Assembly (NCBI RefSeq): GCF_003711515.1
Contig: NW_021167090.1
Coordinates: forward strand, 973,401-1,037,400
Source: Sodiomyces alkalinus F11
Taxonomy: Eukaryota > Ascomycota > Sordariomycetes > Glomerellales > Plectosphaerellaceae
Direction: 5' to 3'
Length of the DNA stretch: 64,000 nucleotides
The translations under genes were made by a program, and so were the position numbers. Of the stretch, positions 22,677 through 34,320 are shown in pieces. The stretch's first letter is position 1, and the number at the start of each line of letters is the position of its first letter. The notes below the pieces were generated by a model that worked only from the letters and a program-made list of their open reading frames with translations, made no database searches and had not been told where the DNA came from.

Positions 22677-25461
22677 CCGTCCCTTCTGTATTACCTTATG
22701 GAGTACAAAGCAGCTTCCTCGGCGAATCGCCGAGAAAGCTGAATAAGGACTAAAAGAAGAAGATCACGAACAGAGTCGATGTCCGAAGAATCATCATTTC
22801 CAACCTTATGTCCAACCTGTAACCTGTACTCAGTACGTGCGGACTTCGTAGCAAGAATACCGTCGGTACATAAACAAGGAACGTACCTGTGTATCCGCAC
22901 GTACTTGGCTTTCGACGGTGGAGCGTTTTGCTTCAGATGCAGGGCGGCGAAATAAATAGGCCAATGAGAGGCAGGTGGATCCCAACGAACCAAATCTAAA
23001 ACGCCACGACCGAAATTCAGGCCTTGATAGCGCGGCCAACCCAATCACGGGCCGAGGTCGGATGGCACTAGCGCGATAAGCTCTTCACTTGAGCCTTGAT
23101 CGACCTTGTCGTCCTTCGTCCTTGGACTTCGTACGAACATGTATGTACAAGACTTCGTAGTACTCCGTACCGGACGTACTTTGTATGGATACGTTACCGC
23201 GTAACCAGTACCGCGCAACTGCGCAACTCAGTAACTGAGTACATAACCAGCGAGGCCCCCTTTTGCCCGGTTAGGCTCCGCGCCGGTCCAGGATTAGGCG
23301 ACGTTTTGGGTGCATTCTGGGTGTAGTCCAGGCGGATGTAATCGCAAGAACGAACGCGAACGGTGGGTGGGAAAAAAAGTGGCCCCACCCCCTATCAGAT
23401 CTCGGTACCTTGCTTCGTACCTTTTCTCCACTCGTCGGCCAAGTACCCTTGCAAAAGACTTGGCATCAACAAATGCCAAGCCAGAAGGTCGTCCAAAATG
23501 GTGTGAGGAGTGGGCCCGCCATGGCCAGTGCGAGAAGCGCGTAGGTGCCGAGAACGAGTGAGCTTGGCGCACGGTTTTGGTGCTCTTGGCCGTCTATCCT
23601 ATCGTCATCATCTCCTGACTTTTTGTTCTTCTCTCTGCTTCTCTTGTTATTTCGTTGCGTACCGCCACCACCATCAGGATTCATCACCATCACCACCACT
23701 ACGAAAATACGTGTAGTGTAGTGAAAATGCTTGACAAGACAGGCCACCATTTCCCAGCAACAAGTGGTGGTTACCTGCTTGCAAAGTACCTACCTTGATG
23801 CACGGATGTCTCTCATATCTATGCCTGTTGCCTAAGGTAGGTAGGATGCGCAAAAGTACGGGAGGCTTGCTTTCTTCCCGAACACTGGTTCTGACTCCTT
23901 GGGTGCACGGAGTACTTCAATTCATGTATGGTCCAGTACGGATACACGTACGTTGTACGTCTTGCTCTGATTATATGACTTGGTATATGGACTACGTACA
24001 TACCTTATGTACGTTGTAATTAGTGTGAAACGTTTCCCCTACCGTAGCTATCAGCTCTCGAGGTATGTAAACTTGTCTTGATAGATCCAACCCGGAACTT
24101 CAAGTCAATGCCTTTGAGGGGCTACAACAATCTCGGACTCGAAATTCTTTTGTAATCCGTACTCCGATTAATTCCCGTTCTTATACAAAGTGCCATGGTC
24201 CTTTGGGAATCTACGAATACCATTTTCGTCGTCTTGAGCAGGGTATCATGGTCGGTAGCGTACGTGTACGGATACGGGGAGACACCTCATGATGTTGGCG
24301 TGCTATGTCTTGTCAATGATCCATACAGTGATTACCCTTTCCCGTCTTCCATAATTCACTGTATACTTGAAGCTCAAGTACCTATCGCCTGGATTCCCAC
24401 CTTACCCATAACACACCACCCAAGCCGGTCACTAATAACCGGACCCACTAACGTCCGATCCGTCGCTGCCACTGGTCAGCCAGCTACTGTACTTTAATAT
24501 TGTACCTTGCTGCCTCTTGCAGCCCTTTGCCCTTTGCAGCCCTTCCGCAGCTTCTTTCGTGGATCGGACAGGACAGAGCACAAAGTACCTAAGTACTTCG
24601 TACATCATACCAGGGTACCCCGTACCTTTCCCTTTACGCCTAGTCCCTCGTCTGTCCAGGTGCATGCGACCTCCACTATCCGTACTTTCTGTGCTTTTCG
24701 CATGGGGCACTTGGGCCTTGGTACGTACGTTGTACCTTGGTACAGTCGTTCCATTGCCCTTGCCCATCGCAAGGCTCCATCCACCACCACCTCGAATTAT
24801 TCGTCCTGGCATCTCTTATCTCCCGGTTTTGTCCCTCCCCAACTCTTCGACTCTTGTTCTTCAACCTCCTTTGAACCCACGGATTCCAACCCACGAACTT
24901 ATCCTCGACATTACCAGATTACCAGGAATCCTGTCACTTTCCTTTGTGTACCATCGTTTTCAAATCTTTCTCATCTTCTTTCTTACGTCCTAGGGCCTTT
25001 CGGTTCTCACTCTATTTTCGCACTATCAAAACTCGACTCTTCCCCGCCTACGCTCCGCCGTATATATTTTCGTATTCCTTTCTCTACACGCCGAGCACTG
25101 CCACTATCCGGTCCGTCTCTTGCCATACCGGCTGCCAACATCATCCCCCCTTCTAGTCCACCTTATTGTCAGCCACGAAAACGAGCCGGTGATCGACTGC
25201 TTCGAAGCTGAATAAGGCGAACCTCCCACGCATCACCACCATCTCGACGGTCACGCTTGGCTTGTCGGAGATCCTTATTTCCCGTTTCTCACCACATATA
25301 ATACAGTGACGATGTCTGCTTGATCAAGGACCACGCGAGGTCCCCAGTCACTGTTGTCTAGGTTCGCCTGAGTTCTCGCTGCTCTTGCGCTCATCTCGAC
25401 TCCTATAACACCCACCCCCGCCTCTTTTCTCGCCACATCGCCCACCCCCCCCGGTTCAATA

Positions 25462-25650
25462 ATGTCGACCTGCATCCAGCTGAATACTTTCACCGTCACT
25501 CCTGCGCCATGGAACTGCAGAATTCGTCACAGCCGCACGATCAGCGGCAGGAAGAGGAGCGCCGGCCGACTTTTCAACACCCCAATCTCCACCACATCAT
25601 CCCCTCGTCTTCCACGCCCCCGCCGAGGACGGCTTCCAGCACTCCCATGA
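25462..25650 (+). promoter_or_regulatory. Possible upstream ORF overlapping the kinase start
   Basis: An ATG at 25462 opens a 62-codon frame that overlaps the kinase start (25509) in another frame. If the transcript begins upstream without a leader intron, ribosomes would meet this ATG first. A shorter upstream frame (ATG TCT GCT TGA, from 25311) precedes it. No conserved peptide is apparent, so any role is regulatory by inference only. Confidence 0.3.
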
Positions 25651-28600
25651 CGTCGCCAGGACTCTTTAGCCCGTCCATCCCAGGACTCGGGACTACACAC
25701 AGCTTGCCCGCTCCATCCGCCTCCGACTCGAACACGCCCACAGGCGAGACGAACAGCCCGTACCTGCACCCTCTGCAGCATCACAAAGTTAGGGAGTAAG
25801 TCAAACAATAGCCACTTTGGGCGAGTGCCGGTGTGGGGAGTTTTCCATGAACCGATGGCTCTTCACTCACCCAACAACCACTTGCCTTCTCCCCACTCTC
25901 CATGCTAGGGAACAGGCCGTTGACATTCTTTCTTCTCCCACGCAGAACTCACAAAGCCTTGATCGACTCGGACAGCATTACCGGCCGGAAACTCATCAAT
26001 CAATATGAGGTCATCGAGGAGATTGGTCGAGGTATGCACGGCAAGGTCAAGCTGGCGCGCAATCTGGAAACCGGCGAGAACGTGGCTATTAAGATCATTC
26101 CCCGCTACTCCAAGAAACGCCGGCTTGGGAAGGTCATGGCCATGTCCCCCCACGACAAGACCATGCGGGAGATTGCCATTCTCAAGAAGATGCGCCACCC
26201 CAACGTCGTCTCGCTGCTCGAAATCATCGACGACCCTGAATTGCGGAAGATCTACCTGATCCTCGAACATGTTGAGCTCGGCGAGATTGTCTGGCGGAAG
26301 AAGGGGTTGCCACACATCTGCCAGGTCGAGCGCCGCCGTGTCGAGCGCGAGATGCGAGGCGAGGCCCTCAGCCCCGAGGAGGAACGGTACAACAAGCTCC
26401 TGGAACATCGCCATGTCATCAACGAGTTGAAGCGGGCCAAGATGTCGCAAGCCAATGCGAACCCACACGAACACTGGAGCATGGAACACGGCGTGGCCGA
26501 CGACTCCAGCTATGCCTCGTCGCAGTCCCGCATTCCCTCCGCCGACGATCTCGCCGTCATGTCCACTGCCGCCCGCCGAGGGTCCCCCGCCGGTTCCCTG
26601 CTTACCTCGTATGCCGCCACTTCTGGGACACCCTCCGGCCCACCTTCCAGGACGTCCTCTGTAAGGTCCATGGATCGCTTCGCTACCGCTCGCACTTCTC
26701 GGATGTCCGTTTCGGACGGCAGCGACATCGAGACGCCGGGCGCCCCGAGATCCAGCAACAACGGCCCGGCAGCAGTCCTCGAAGGGACCATGTACGGCGC
26801 CTATATCGAAGAGGGGACCTCCCGCGGCCGGTCGCCCAGCATGGCCGATTCCATCATCTCACACATGTCGTCGGTCGACTGGAGTTCCGCTACGCATGAT
26901 CCCTTTGCCGAAGATTTCTCCTACGTACCTTGTTTCACCCTCGAGCAGGCGAGGTCCGTCTTCCGGGACACCGTCTTGGGACTGGATTACCTGCACTACC
27001 AGGGCGTGGTGCACAGGGACATCAAGCCGGCCAATCTGCTCTGGACCAAGGACCATCGCGTCAAGATCTCCGACTTTGGCGTGTCTTACTTCGGCCGGCC
27101 CATCCGCGACGGCGAGCCCGACGACGAGTCTGTTTCCGAGTCGGAAGCTCAGGACTTCGACGACGATCGCGAGCTTGCCAGATCCGTTGGCACGCCCGCC
27201 TTTTTCGCCCCCGAGCTCTGTTACACCGACACGGAGCGACAGCTGCCCAAGATCTCGGAGATGATCGACATCTGGTCCCTCGGAGTCACCCTGTATTGTC
27301 TGATCTACGCCCGCATCCCCTTCCAGGCCGAGGACGAGTGGGTCATGTTCAGGAAAATCGCCTACGAAGAGGTCTTCATCCCGACGAAGCGACTCCGGCC
27401 TGTCGATCCGGCCACTCGCCCGGACGTTCCGTCGCTCTACAAGCGACACAACCAGCCGCCCTACCGGGACGACAACGAGCTCGTCTACGAAGACATTCCT
27501 GAATCCCTCCTAGAGCTTCTCCGGCTCATGTTCACCAAGGATCCGGATAGGAGGATCCGGCTTAGGGACATCAAGAGACACCCCTGGGTCCTGGAGGACA
27601 TCTCGAACCCGTCATCCTGGCTTGAAGAGACCGATCCCGCGCGGCCCTCCCAGGGCAGGAGGGTGCAGGTCGATGCTCGGGAGGCCGCCCACGCCGTTGT
27701 TCCCATCACCTTCCTCGAGCGAGCACGATCGGCCGTCAAGAAGGCCGTCGGCAAAGTCATGCACCCTCTGGTCGAACGCAGCGACAGCAAATCGAGGCGC
27801 AGGGCCACGAGCAGTGTTGCCAGCTCCGCCGGGGACACTGCGCCGCCCGGGTTCGGTCAGTGGGACCGCCGCAAGAGCTTCAGGGGCGGTGACGATTACT
27901 TTTCTAACGTCAAGGACTTTGCCCCGGGCGCCGAGCATCCGCTGTCACAGAGCATGGCCGCCCCATCGTCCGAAGCCGGGTACGATCCCCTGGCCACCGC
28001 CGTCCTGCCAACCCATCCGCAGTCGCAACCGCAATCGCAATGGCCAAGCCCGTGGCACAACGAGGCGCGAAGGGTATCACCGGATGATAATAACGCCTTC
28101 ACCCCGCCAGCCACTAACGAGCTACTAGCCAGTTCTGCGTCGTCTTCGCCGTCGCCCTCGTCAGCCGCTGCCAGGTCCTTGCAACGACACTTCAACTCAT
28201 TCCTGGCACTAACCCCAGACCCGCCACGCCAAGCGAGAACGGTACCGCCGACGCCTTCCATCACCACCCGTGCCCACGGCAGGGATCAGCACAAGCAGGA
28301 CGACCTGACCTTCTCTCGCTCGGTCGACCGGGACTTATTCTCCAGCACCGACAAGCGTGGTCAGCCCACGGTCGGCTTGACTGCTGCTCAGGTCCACGTC
28401 ACCGACGCCATGCACCGAAGTCCCGCACGGCCCAGGCCCGCTCACTCGGTAGATCTGGGCAAGGCCATGGCAGCTGGTCCCGCTCTTGCTTCGCCGCTCT
28501 TCTTCTGTCCGCAAGCTGTCAATGGCTACCAGAACGGCCGACTTCAGCCAATGGAACACACTGGGCACCCGGAAGACCGGCCGCAAACGGCGCACCGGGT

Positions 28601-29357
28601 TCTACATAGCGAAGAAACCCCCGACGCGACCAAGACCCCGCCCCCTGAAACGTACAACACTTCGAGCAATCCGTCCTCGTTCCGCTGCGCAAGGGAAGAG
28701 CTACAACGGCAGCAGATTGCCGAGTATGAACGGAGCCTCGTGGACCGGCTGGCAGAAGCCCAGCTCGAAACGATTGTTGATCCAGCTGATGTGCCTTGTC
28801 CGCCGTCCCCAGGCGACGAAGATGAACCGCGCTTTTCTCGGGGTACCACCATGGAGACGTGCAAGTCGTCGAGGTCGACTTCGATGGCGGGTCTGGCGAC
28901 CCCGCTGACCAGCCCCAGCGAGTCGGCTAGCCCCATGTCGTCGGTGTGCCCATCGAAGGAACGCATGTTGCCGTTCCAGTCGGACCCTTCGCTCCCGGCG
29001 CTGCTGAGCGGTGCCAGTTCGGTCTCGGCCGAACCGGAAACCGAGCTGCCTGTGAATCCCGCCGCGGTCAGCGCCCGCCCGGAGTTGCTCGACACGACCG
29101 AATCGCTCACGCCGCCCGCTCTCACCAAGGAACCCATTGCCGGGTTCCCCATCGAGGACTTGGAGAGGCAAGCCGCGCTGGACAGGAAAGACAGCGACAA
29201 TGGCGTCATCGCCGTTCAGCTGGACTCGCACCAGCCGCCTACCGACATTGCTTCGTGCACACCAAGGATGCGGCCGTCGGACGAGTACGATGACGACGAT
29301 GATAGCGACAGCGACGGGGGGTTGCTGATGGCCAAGCCGAAGAAGAAACCGCGTTGA
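25509..29357 (+). CDS. Ssp1/Sak1-type Ser/Thr kinase (CaMKK-like, upstream of AMPK)
   Basis: Exons 25509-25795 and 25946-29357 give 1232 residues; the 150-base GTAAGT...CAG intron joins HHKVRE to THKALIDSD. Kinases of this group (yeast Sak1/Tos3/Elm1, fission yeast Ssp1) phosphorylate the activation loop of Snf1/AMPK-type kinases in nutrient and stress signalling. Visible: RKLINQYEVIEEIGRGMHGKVKLAR (split here as GRGMHGKV, residues 123-130), VAIKII, LEHVELGEIVWRKKG, HRDIKPANLLW (HRD about 452-454), DFGVSYFG (about 472), GTPAFFAPELC and a final RDIKRHPWV near 642. A Ser-rich insertion of roughly 180 residues (about 235-420) separates the hinge from the catalytic loop, a trait of this fungal family. 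The C-terminal 590 residues are disordered, ending in an acidic Asp/Ser run and a basic KPKKKPR tail. The exact substrate is inferred from family. Confidence 0.9.
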
Positions 29358-30930
29358 CCTGCTGGCGTGGAACACACGTCATCTGCATTTCATACCTACC
29401 GGGATGCCAGTGCGTGGTGGCGATCTAGCCTTCTTGGGCGTACGTACATATCTACCGCTGTGTTGCATCGACAGGAGGCTTTGTACATCGGTTTTAGCAT
29501 CGGAGACATCTGGAACACTTTCACGATTTTCTTCTTTCTCGGATCGCATCGGATACCACATTTGCATCATCACCAAAGACGGCGGGCGACTCAAACGGAC
29601 AAATTATTATTATTACCCTTCGTCCTCGAGCCCGGACTTTCTCCCACCCCATTTCATACGTTTCATACAGCCGATGGGGGGTTCTCTCGCATACATAACC
29701 ACTTTTTTACATCTGTCGTCACCCTCGGAACAACGGCACACAGGAGGTGTTGCCAGCATTCGAGGAAGCATGATAGATTGCTATATACGACAAAGGGGCC
29801 GGTTTTCTCTTGTTTCTGGTCTCTGGGGCAAAGAGACGATGCCTCACCCCTCCCTTTCTCACTATTATTTTTTTTTCCGCGAGAAAAGGGGGGAAAGAAA
29901 TCGGTTTGAGCTGCGGCGGGTTGGCATTCTGATTCAGTACGAATAGACGGTTGGTTGGTTTGCTGGTCTTCTCGGCCTGGACATGGAGAGGCACACTACA
30001 TTGGTACTGGACTTTTTTGTCTTTTTCTCTCTTCTAGCTTTTTCTTTTTTTTTTTTCTCCTTTATTTTCCTATATTTTCTTGTCCCTTAGCTGGCATGGA
30101 TGGGGAAGCAGGGTGCTTTAGGGGGTGGGGCAATTCGTGATGATTGATGATACGTGGGAGATGATGGGACATGAATATGGGAAACACGGGCCTGAAGGGT
30201 CTTTTGAGACTGCATGATTTGCGGACGCCAGCATTAGGGAGGATGGATACTGGATCATGAGCTGGGGAGGGACGTGAGTGAGGTTGAACCTCACTTGTGT
30301 GTTAGTTAGTATATGGGGACTGAGAAAGAGCAAATCCCTCCACTCCCACCGGTTATATGCCTTGTACAGGTCTCCTACGGGAGAAGAGTCCCGGAAGCGG
30401 GACGGCAAATAAGAGTGTATGAGCCGACAAGCTTACCTTGAACGGAGACATGTGCCTCTGTGAAGTGACCGTTGTGGACCGTCCTGGAGGGTAATAGCCA
30501 GTGTCCCTGGCAAAGATCTCTTCGATGACACTGGACTGGTTAAATATGGAAAAAGTGATGGTGGTTGCATGACGAGAGCCGCCTTGTTTGATCATATCCG
30601 TTTGGTCATTAATAACTACCTAAGGCAATGGACAATCTATCTACCAAATCCTGTGTTGTATGTGTTATATATCCATTTGCATCCTTGGCCATCCAGGCCA
30701 GTGCCAGGGTGACAAGAGTGTCCGAGTCCTTCCTACATCATCTCCTTCGCTAAAGGCCCTGGGTAACAATGGAGTTTTGTTGCTAGACATGATGGTAATT
30801 GAGCCTGTCAATCATAGATCATATCCCTATCCAAATCGTGTATTCATCTTCATAGTTGGTGATACTTCAGCAGAGGAGTGAGATGAAGATCAAGGGACAA
30901 AAAGAACAAAAGAAATAAAAAAATAAAAAA
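29358..30930. other. Convergent 3' intergenic region
   Basis: 1.6 kb between the converging kinase and acidic membrane-protein genes. It contains T-rich tracts near 30027-30085 and many ATG-containing short frames without family features. No gene or structured element was recognised. Confidence 0.5.
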
Positions 30931-33900
30931 TCATAGCTCCCGCTCAATATCAGTCTGTTCTTCCACAACTTGCTCCTGCTGCTTCTCCTCCCCATCCAAG
31001 GAAGATTCATCCAGAATAGGATCGGCCTCCGGGACCATACGAGGCTCCTTGGCCGGGGCTTCTTCATCGACCTCGACCTCGACCTCGACTTCGGAGATCT
31101 CTTCAGAGAGAGGGATTGAACCCGACTGAGATTCTGGTTCGGGCGAGGAGGGCACGTCTTCGCAAGGCGGGGACCGAATGGGATCTGACTCGGACGAGAC
31201 GGGGGAGGACGACGACGAGGACGACGCAGAAGAAGAGTCGGAAGGGGCAGTTGGGATATCAACAACCTGCTTCTCAGCCGACTCGGTGACGAAAGCCTTG
31301 ACGGTTTCCGTGTGGGTGACCGTCTCGATTATGCGGACGACCTCGCGAGTCGTAATGGTTTCATGAACGACGGGAGGGCGGTCTGGCTCTTGCTGGGACG
31401 ATGACTGCTGCTGTTGTACTTGTCGTTGCTGTTCCTGTTGCTGGGCCTGAGACTCTTGTGCGGCCTGTTGAGGCGGGTCATACTGTGGCTCCTCCTGTCG
31501 CTTATTTTCCGGCTGCGAATTTATCGCTTCCTCCTCGGCCTTTACAAGAGGCTCGTCATGCGACTCCTGCGTCTCGCGAGGGTCAGCGCTAGCAGAGATG
31601 CTAGCGACGCTGGATGTACTCGAAGAGGAAGCAGGAGATTGAGGGGGAGGATCTTGTTCCGCATGTGACACCACCAGAGTCGATGCAGACGCCGAAGTAG
31701 ACGCGGAAATCGATACCGCGACCGACTTTTCCACCGGCGCATGACGCCTCTCAAACTCAATCTCTGCATCGACGCCTTCGTCCCTTACAAAAGCGGCAAC
31801 AGGGGCCCGGCGAGGCTCGGCAAAGACCCCATCCCATTCCCTCATCCGCGGCTCGACCGTGGGCGGACGGATGGCAAGGAAGAGAACCAGAAGACCCATC
31901 AGCAACAGGGCGACGTTCTTGCGATCCTGCAGGAGGACGCGGACGGCTTCGAGGAGAAGTTCCGGGAGCGAAGCCGACTGCAGATGGGATGAAGCCGCTG
32001 CGTGTTGTGGGTGTCTCGGCGGCGGCGTCGAATCGGTCGACGTAGCGTGATCGTGAGCGTGATCGTGAGCGTGAGGGACGCCGTCGCTTCGGCGGGTCTC
32101 CCGGCGTGCGCGGGCTTCTTCCGATGGAGACGACGGCATGTATGACGAGGAGGAAGGGGGCAGGTCTTGTGGGGGCGGGGCTTCGGGTTCGATGCGATGT
32201 GATTCGGGTGGCGGAGGCGCGGCGGCTTGCGTGACGGCGCGGGTTGCGGTGGGGGGAGGACTCTCGCCGTATATTTCGCGGAGGCGGGCTTCCTCTCGGC
32301 GACGGCGCTCTTCCATCTGGTCGTGGCGCGACATGGTGGAATACGGCGGGGAAACGGACGTATCCTCTATCGGAAGGGGAGGAGAGGAGGCTGGAAGGTA
32401 TTCGCCATAGGATGGCTCTCTCTGATGGCGGTGCGTTGTCCGCTGTAGTGAAGTCGTCTCCATGGAAGGCGTCGACTCAACAGCAGCAGCAGCAGCAGTA
32501 GCACCACCAGCAGCAGCAACAGCAGCAGGTTCACCTTCAGCATCAGCCTCAACCATGTCAGAGTCGAAACCGGTCCTCGTCAGGGCCTGGGCGCCTTCTT
32601 CGGCCTCCCGCTGCTGGTCGAGGGCCAACCGTTGCAGCTCGTCCAGCAGGTCAGGCTCGACGATGGGCTCGAGCTCGACGTCGACGCGCTCCATCTCCTT
32701 CCAGCAGGCGGACCAGGCGCCTGCACGCATGAGGCCGTTGCTCGCGTAGACCTTGACGTGGAACAGCTTGCCGGGCCCCAGGGATTCGTAGCGGATATCG
32801 TGGTGGCAGGTGGTGCACCAGTGGGTCTGGGCAGCGCCGGAATGGCGGCCATGTCGGAAAGAAGAGGAAGAAGTGCTCTGCCGCGTCGACCGACCGTCGC
32901 CGCCCCCATCTGCGTCGTCATCGCTGTCCCAGTCCTCGGTCAGGATGTGCTCGTTGGCCGGGCCGAGGTAATGGCCGCATTCCAGGATGCGGGCACGACG
33001 TCGCAAGGGCAGGTCGAGGGCGTCGAGCAAGCGCTCTTCCAGGACCTCGTAGTCGGCTTGGGGATGGGGCAGGAGAATGCCGCGCTCGCAGACGGTGTCG
33101 CCCAGACGGTCATGCAGGCGACGCCAATTGTCCCGCAGGGCCTTGGCGGCGGGGGAGAGAGCGTCGGACGGCGCGGTCTCGAGAACGGAGGCCCAGGGCC
33201 AGCGAAGGGGGAGAAGGGTGGCGTGGAGTAGGACGAGAGGCGGTGTAACCTTGCGAGGCTTGAGACGGGACGGCGTGGTGCGGCCTTTGGGGGAGTACTG
33301 GGCCGAGGCGGAGGGGCTGCCGAGGCGGGAGCCAGCGGGGGGGAGGTGGGAGCGTTTGTTGGAACGAGGCGAGCCGGAGAAGATGGATGGGGCGGGGGAA
33401 GACAGCTGGATGGCACGGACGTCGGACGGGGTGCGGAAGGGGACGCGAGGACGGCCGCGGATGGTGGGGACGAAAGGCTCCTCTTCATGGTCCTCGTACT
33501 GGGAGATGTCGGAGATTCGAGGCGACCTAGTCCTAGTCCGCTGGGTCATGGTGTCATGGCGGTCGCGGTGATGACTGGAATAAGCATCACTCCTTGTGCT
33601 AATATCATGAAGGTCATCTCCGGCATCCTTGAGGCTCGTCCTCCCGTCGAATGAGCCGAGGGAGCTGCGAACACTGGGGTTGCTGCGCTCGCTGAAGACG
33701 TCCGACTCGGCTTCGTGATGAGATGAGCTGTCTCCGCCGCGGTCTTCCTCGTGAGCTGCAGCACTGGCGGCCGAAGAGATGACGGAGCGTGGCCTGCTGC
33801 GGTTGACACGTACGCTGCCGTCCTGGGACTGCGAGGCATACGAGTCCCGATCTCGACGGTCGGGGTTCGGGTCGCTAGCAGCGCCGCCGGTGGTATAGCT

Positions 33901-34320
33901 GAGCTCGGTACCCACGCCGATGGCGGAGGAAACAATGGAGTCGCCGTCACCGCTTTGACTGCAGCTGTTGTAATCCGTATCGCGTTGGCGCTCGATCTGG
34001 TCGACCACGGCCCGGGCGGCAGCTTGGATGAGAGCGTCGGTACGGCCGGAGACGACACGACGAGAAGAGGATGACGGTCTCGAGGTGTCATCCGTCTGGG
34101 TATCTGGTTCTGGATTTTGTTCTTTCTCGTCCTCCTTCATTGTTTCATCTCCACCGACGTCGACTGTCGTCTTCTCGAACCCCGATGTAGCTTGATTATT
34201 GGGGTCTTCGTTCTCGGACATGTTCGTAGCAGCGGTAGTTTCGTCGTCAATGGGAGCACTTAGGCATGAAGGGTCGACGTGAATCTCGAAGTCGTGGTCA
34301 TCTGATTTTGGTTGGGGCAT
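30931..34320 (-). CDS. Large acidic single-pass membrane protein, fungal-specific
   Basis: Single-exon frame of 1129 residues starting MPQPKSDDHDFE. I do not recognise a characterised function; related proteins are sometimes labelled 'pathway-specific nitrogen regulator' in fungal annotations, but no DNA-binding motif is visible. Residues 1-355 are disordered and Ser/Asp/Arg-rich. A conserved-looking core spans about 358-575: TPPLVLLHATLLPLRWPW, an Arg/Leu-rich helical stretch, LECGHYLGPANEH, then WCTTCHHDIRYE, a CxxC-H group that could bind metal. One hydrophobic segment (about 801-819, NVALLLMGLLVLFLAIRP) is the only membrane span; with no signal peptide this suggests a type II or tail-side anchor. 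The C-terminal 300 residues are Glu/Gln-rich with a Val/Thr segment and an acidic end. Low-complexity trinucleotide repeats occur at 31390-31450 and 32480-32530. The length of the uninterrupted frame supports a real gene. Confidence 0.75.
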   Translation of the reverse strand: MPQPKSDDHDFEIHVDPSCLSAPIDDETTAATNMSENEDPNNQATSGFEKTTVDVGGDETMKEDEKEQNPEPDTQTDDTSRPSSSSRRVVSGRTDALIQAAARAVVDQIERQRDTDYNSCSQSGDGDSIVSSAIGVGTELSYTTGGAASDPNPDRRDRDSYASQSQDGSVRVNRSRPRSVISSAASAAAHEEDRGGDSSSHHEAESDVFSERSNPSVRSSLGSFDGRTSLKDAGDDLHDISTRSDAYSSHHRDRHDTMTQRTRTRSPRISDISQYEDHEEEPFVPTIRGRPRVPFRTPSDVRAIQLSSPAPSIFSGSPRSNKRSHLPPAGSRLGSPSASAQYSPKGRTTPSRLKPRKVTPPLVLLHATLLPLRWPWASVLETAPSDALSPAAKALRDNWRRLHDRLGDTVCERGILLPHPQADYEVLEERLLDALDLPLRRRARILECGHYLGPANEHILTEDWDSDDDADGGGDGRSTRQSTSSSSFRHGRHSGAAQTHWCTTCHHDIRYESLGPGKLFHVKVYASNGLMRAGAWSACWKEMERVDVELEPIVEPDLLDELQRLALDQQREAEEGAQALTRTGFDSDMVEADAEGEPAAVAAAGGATAAAAAVESTPSMETTSLQRTTHRHQREPSYGEYLPASSPPLPIEDTSVSPPYSTMSRHDQMEERRRREEARLREIYGESPPPTATRAVTQAAAPPPPESHRIEPEAPPPQDLPPSSSSYMPSSPSEEARARRETRRSDGVPHAHDHAHDHATSTDSTPPPRHPQHAAASSHLQSASLPELLLEAVRVLLQDRKNVALLLMGLLVLFLAIRPPTVEPRMREWDGVFAEPRRAPVAAFVRDEGVDAEIEFERRHAPVEKSVAVSISASTSASASTLVVSHAEQDPPPQSPASSSSTSSVASISASADPRETQESHDEPLVKAEEEAINSQPENKRQEEPQYDPPQQAAQESQAQQQEQQRQVQQQQSSSQQEPDRPPVVHETITTREVVRIIETVTHTETVKAFVTESAEKQVVDIPTAPSDSSSASSSSSSSPVSSESDPIRSPPCEDVPSSPEPESQSGSIPLSEEISEVEVEVEVDEEAPAKEPRMVPEADPILDESSLDGEEKQQEQVVEEQTDIEREL

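Larger units (their letters stand above)
16166..25508. other. 9.3-kb gene-free region with dispersed short motifs
   Basis: I see no supportable gene. Open frames here (for example minus 17642-18328, minus 18404-19189 across the N gap, plus 24507-25211) have no family motifs, splice-linked partners or stable composition. The stretch holds many A-rich tracts, microsatellites and eight exact copies of TACGTTGTA or its complement (18095, 18176, 18212, 20978, 21886, 23949, 24010, 24726), plus GTACTCCGTAC at 23160. The last kilobase is pyrimidine-rich and is probably promoter and leader of the kinase gene. It may hold unrecognised noncoding transcripts or worn-out repeats. Confidence 0.55.

Noticed and set aside
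24507..25211. 234-residue frame upstream of the kinase
   Set aside because: Pyrimidine-rich leader-like DNA with Ser/Pro/Thr bias and no motifs; more likely kinase promoter and leader.
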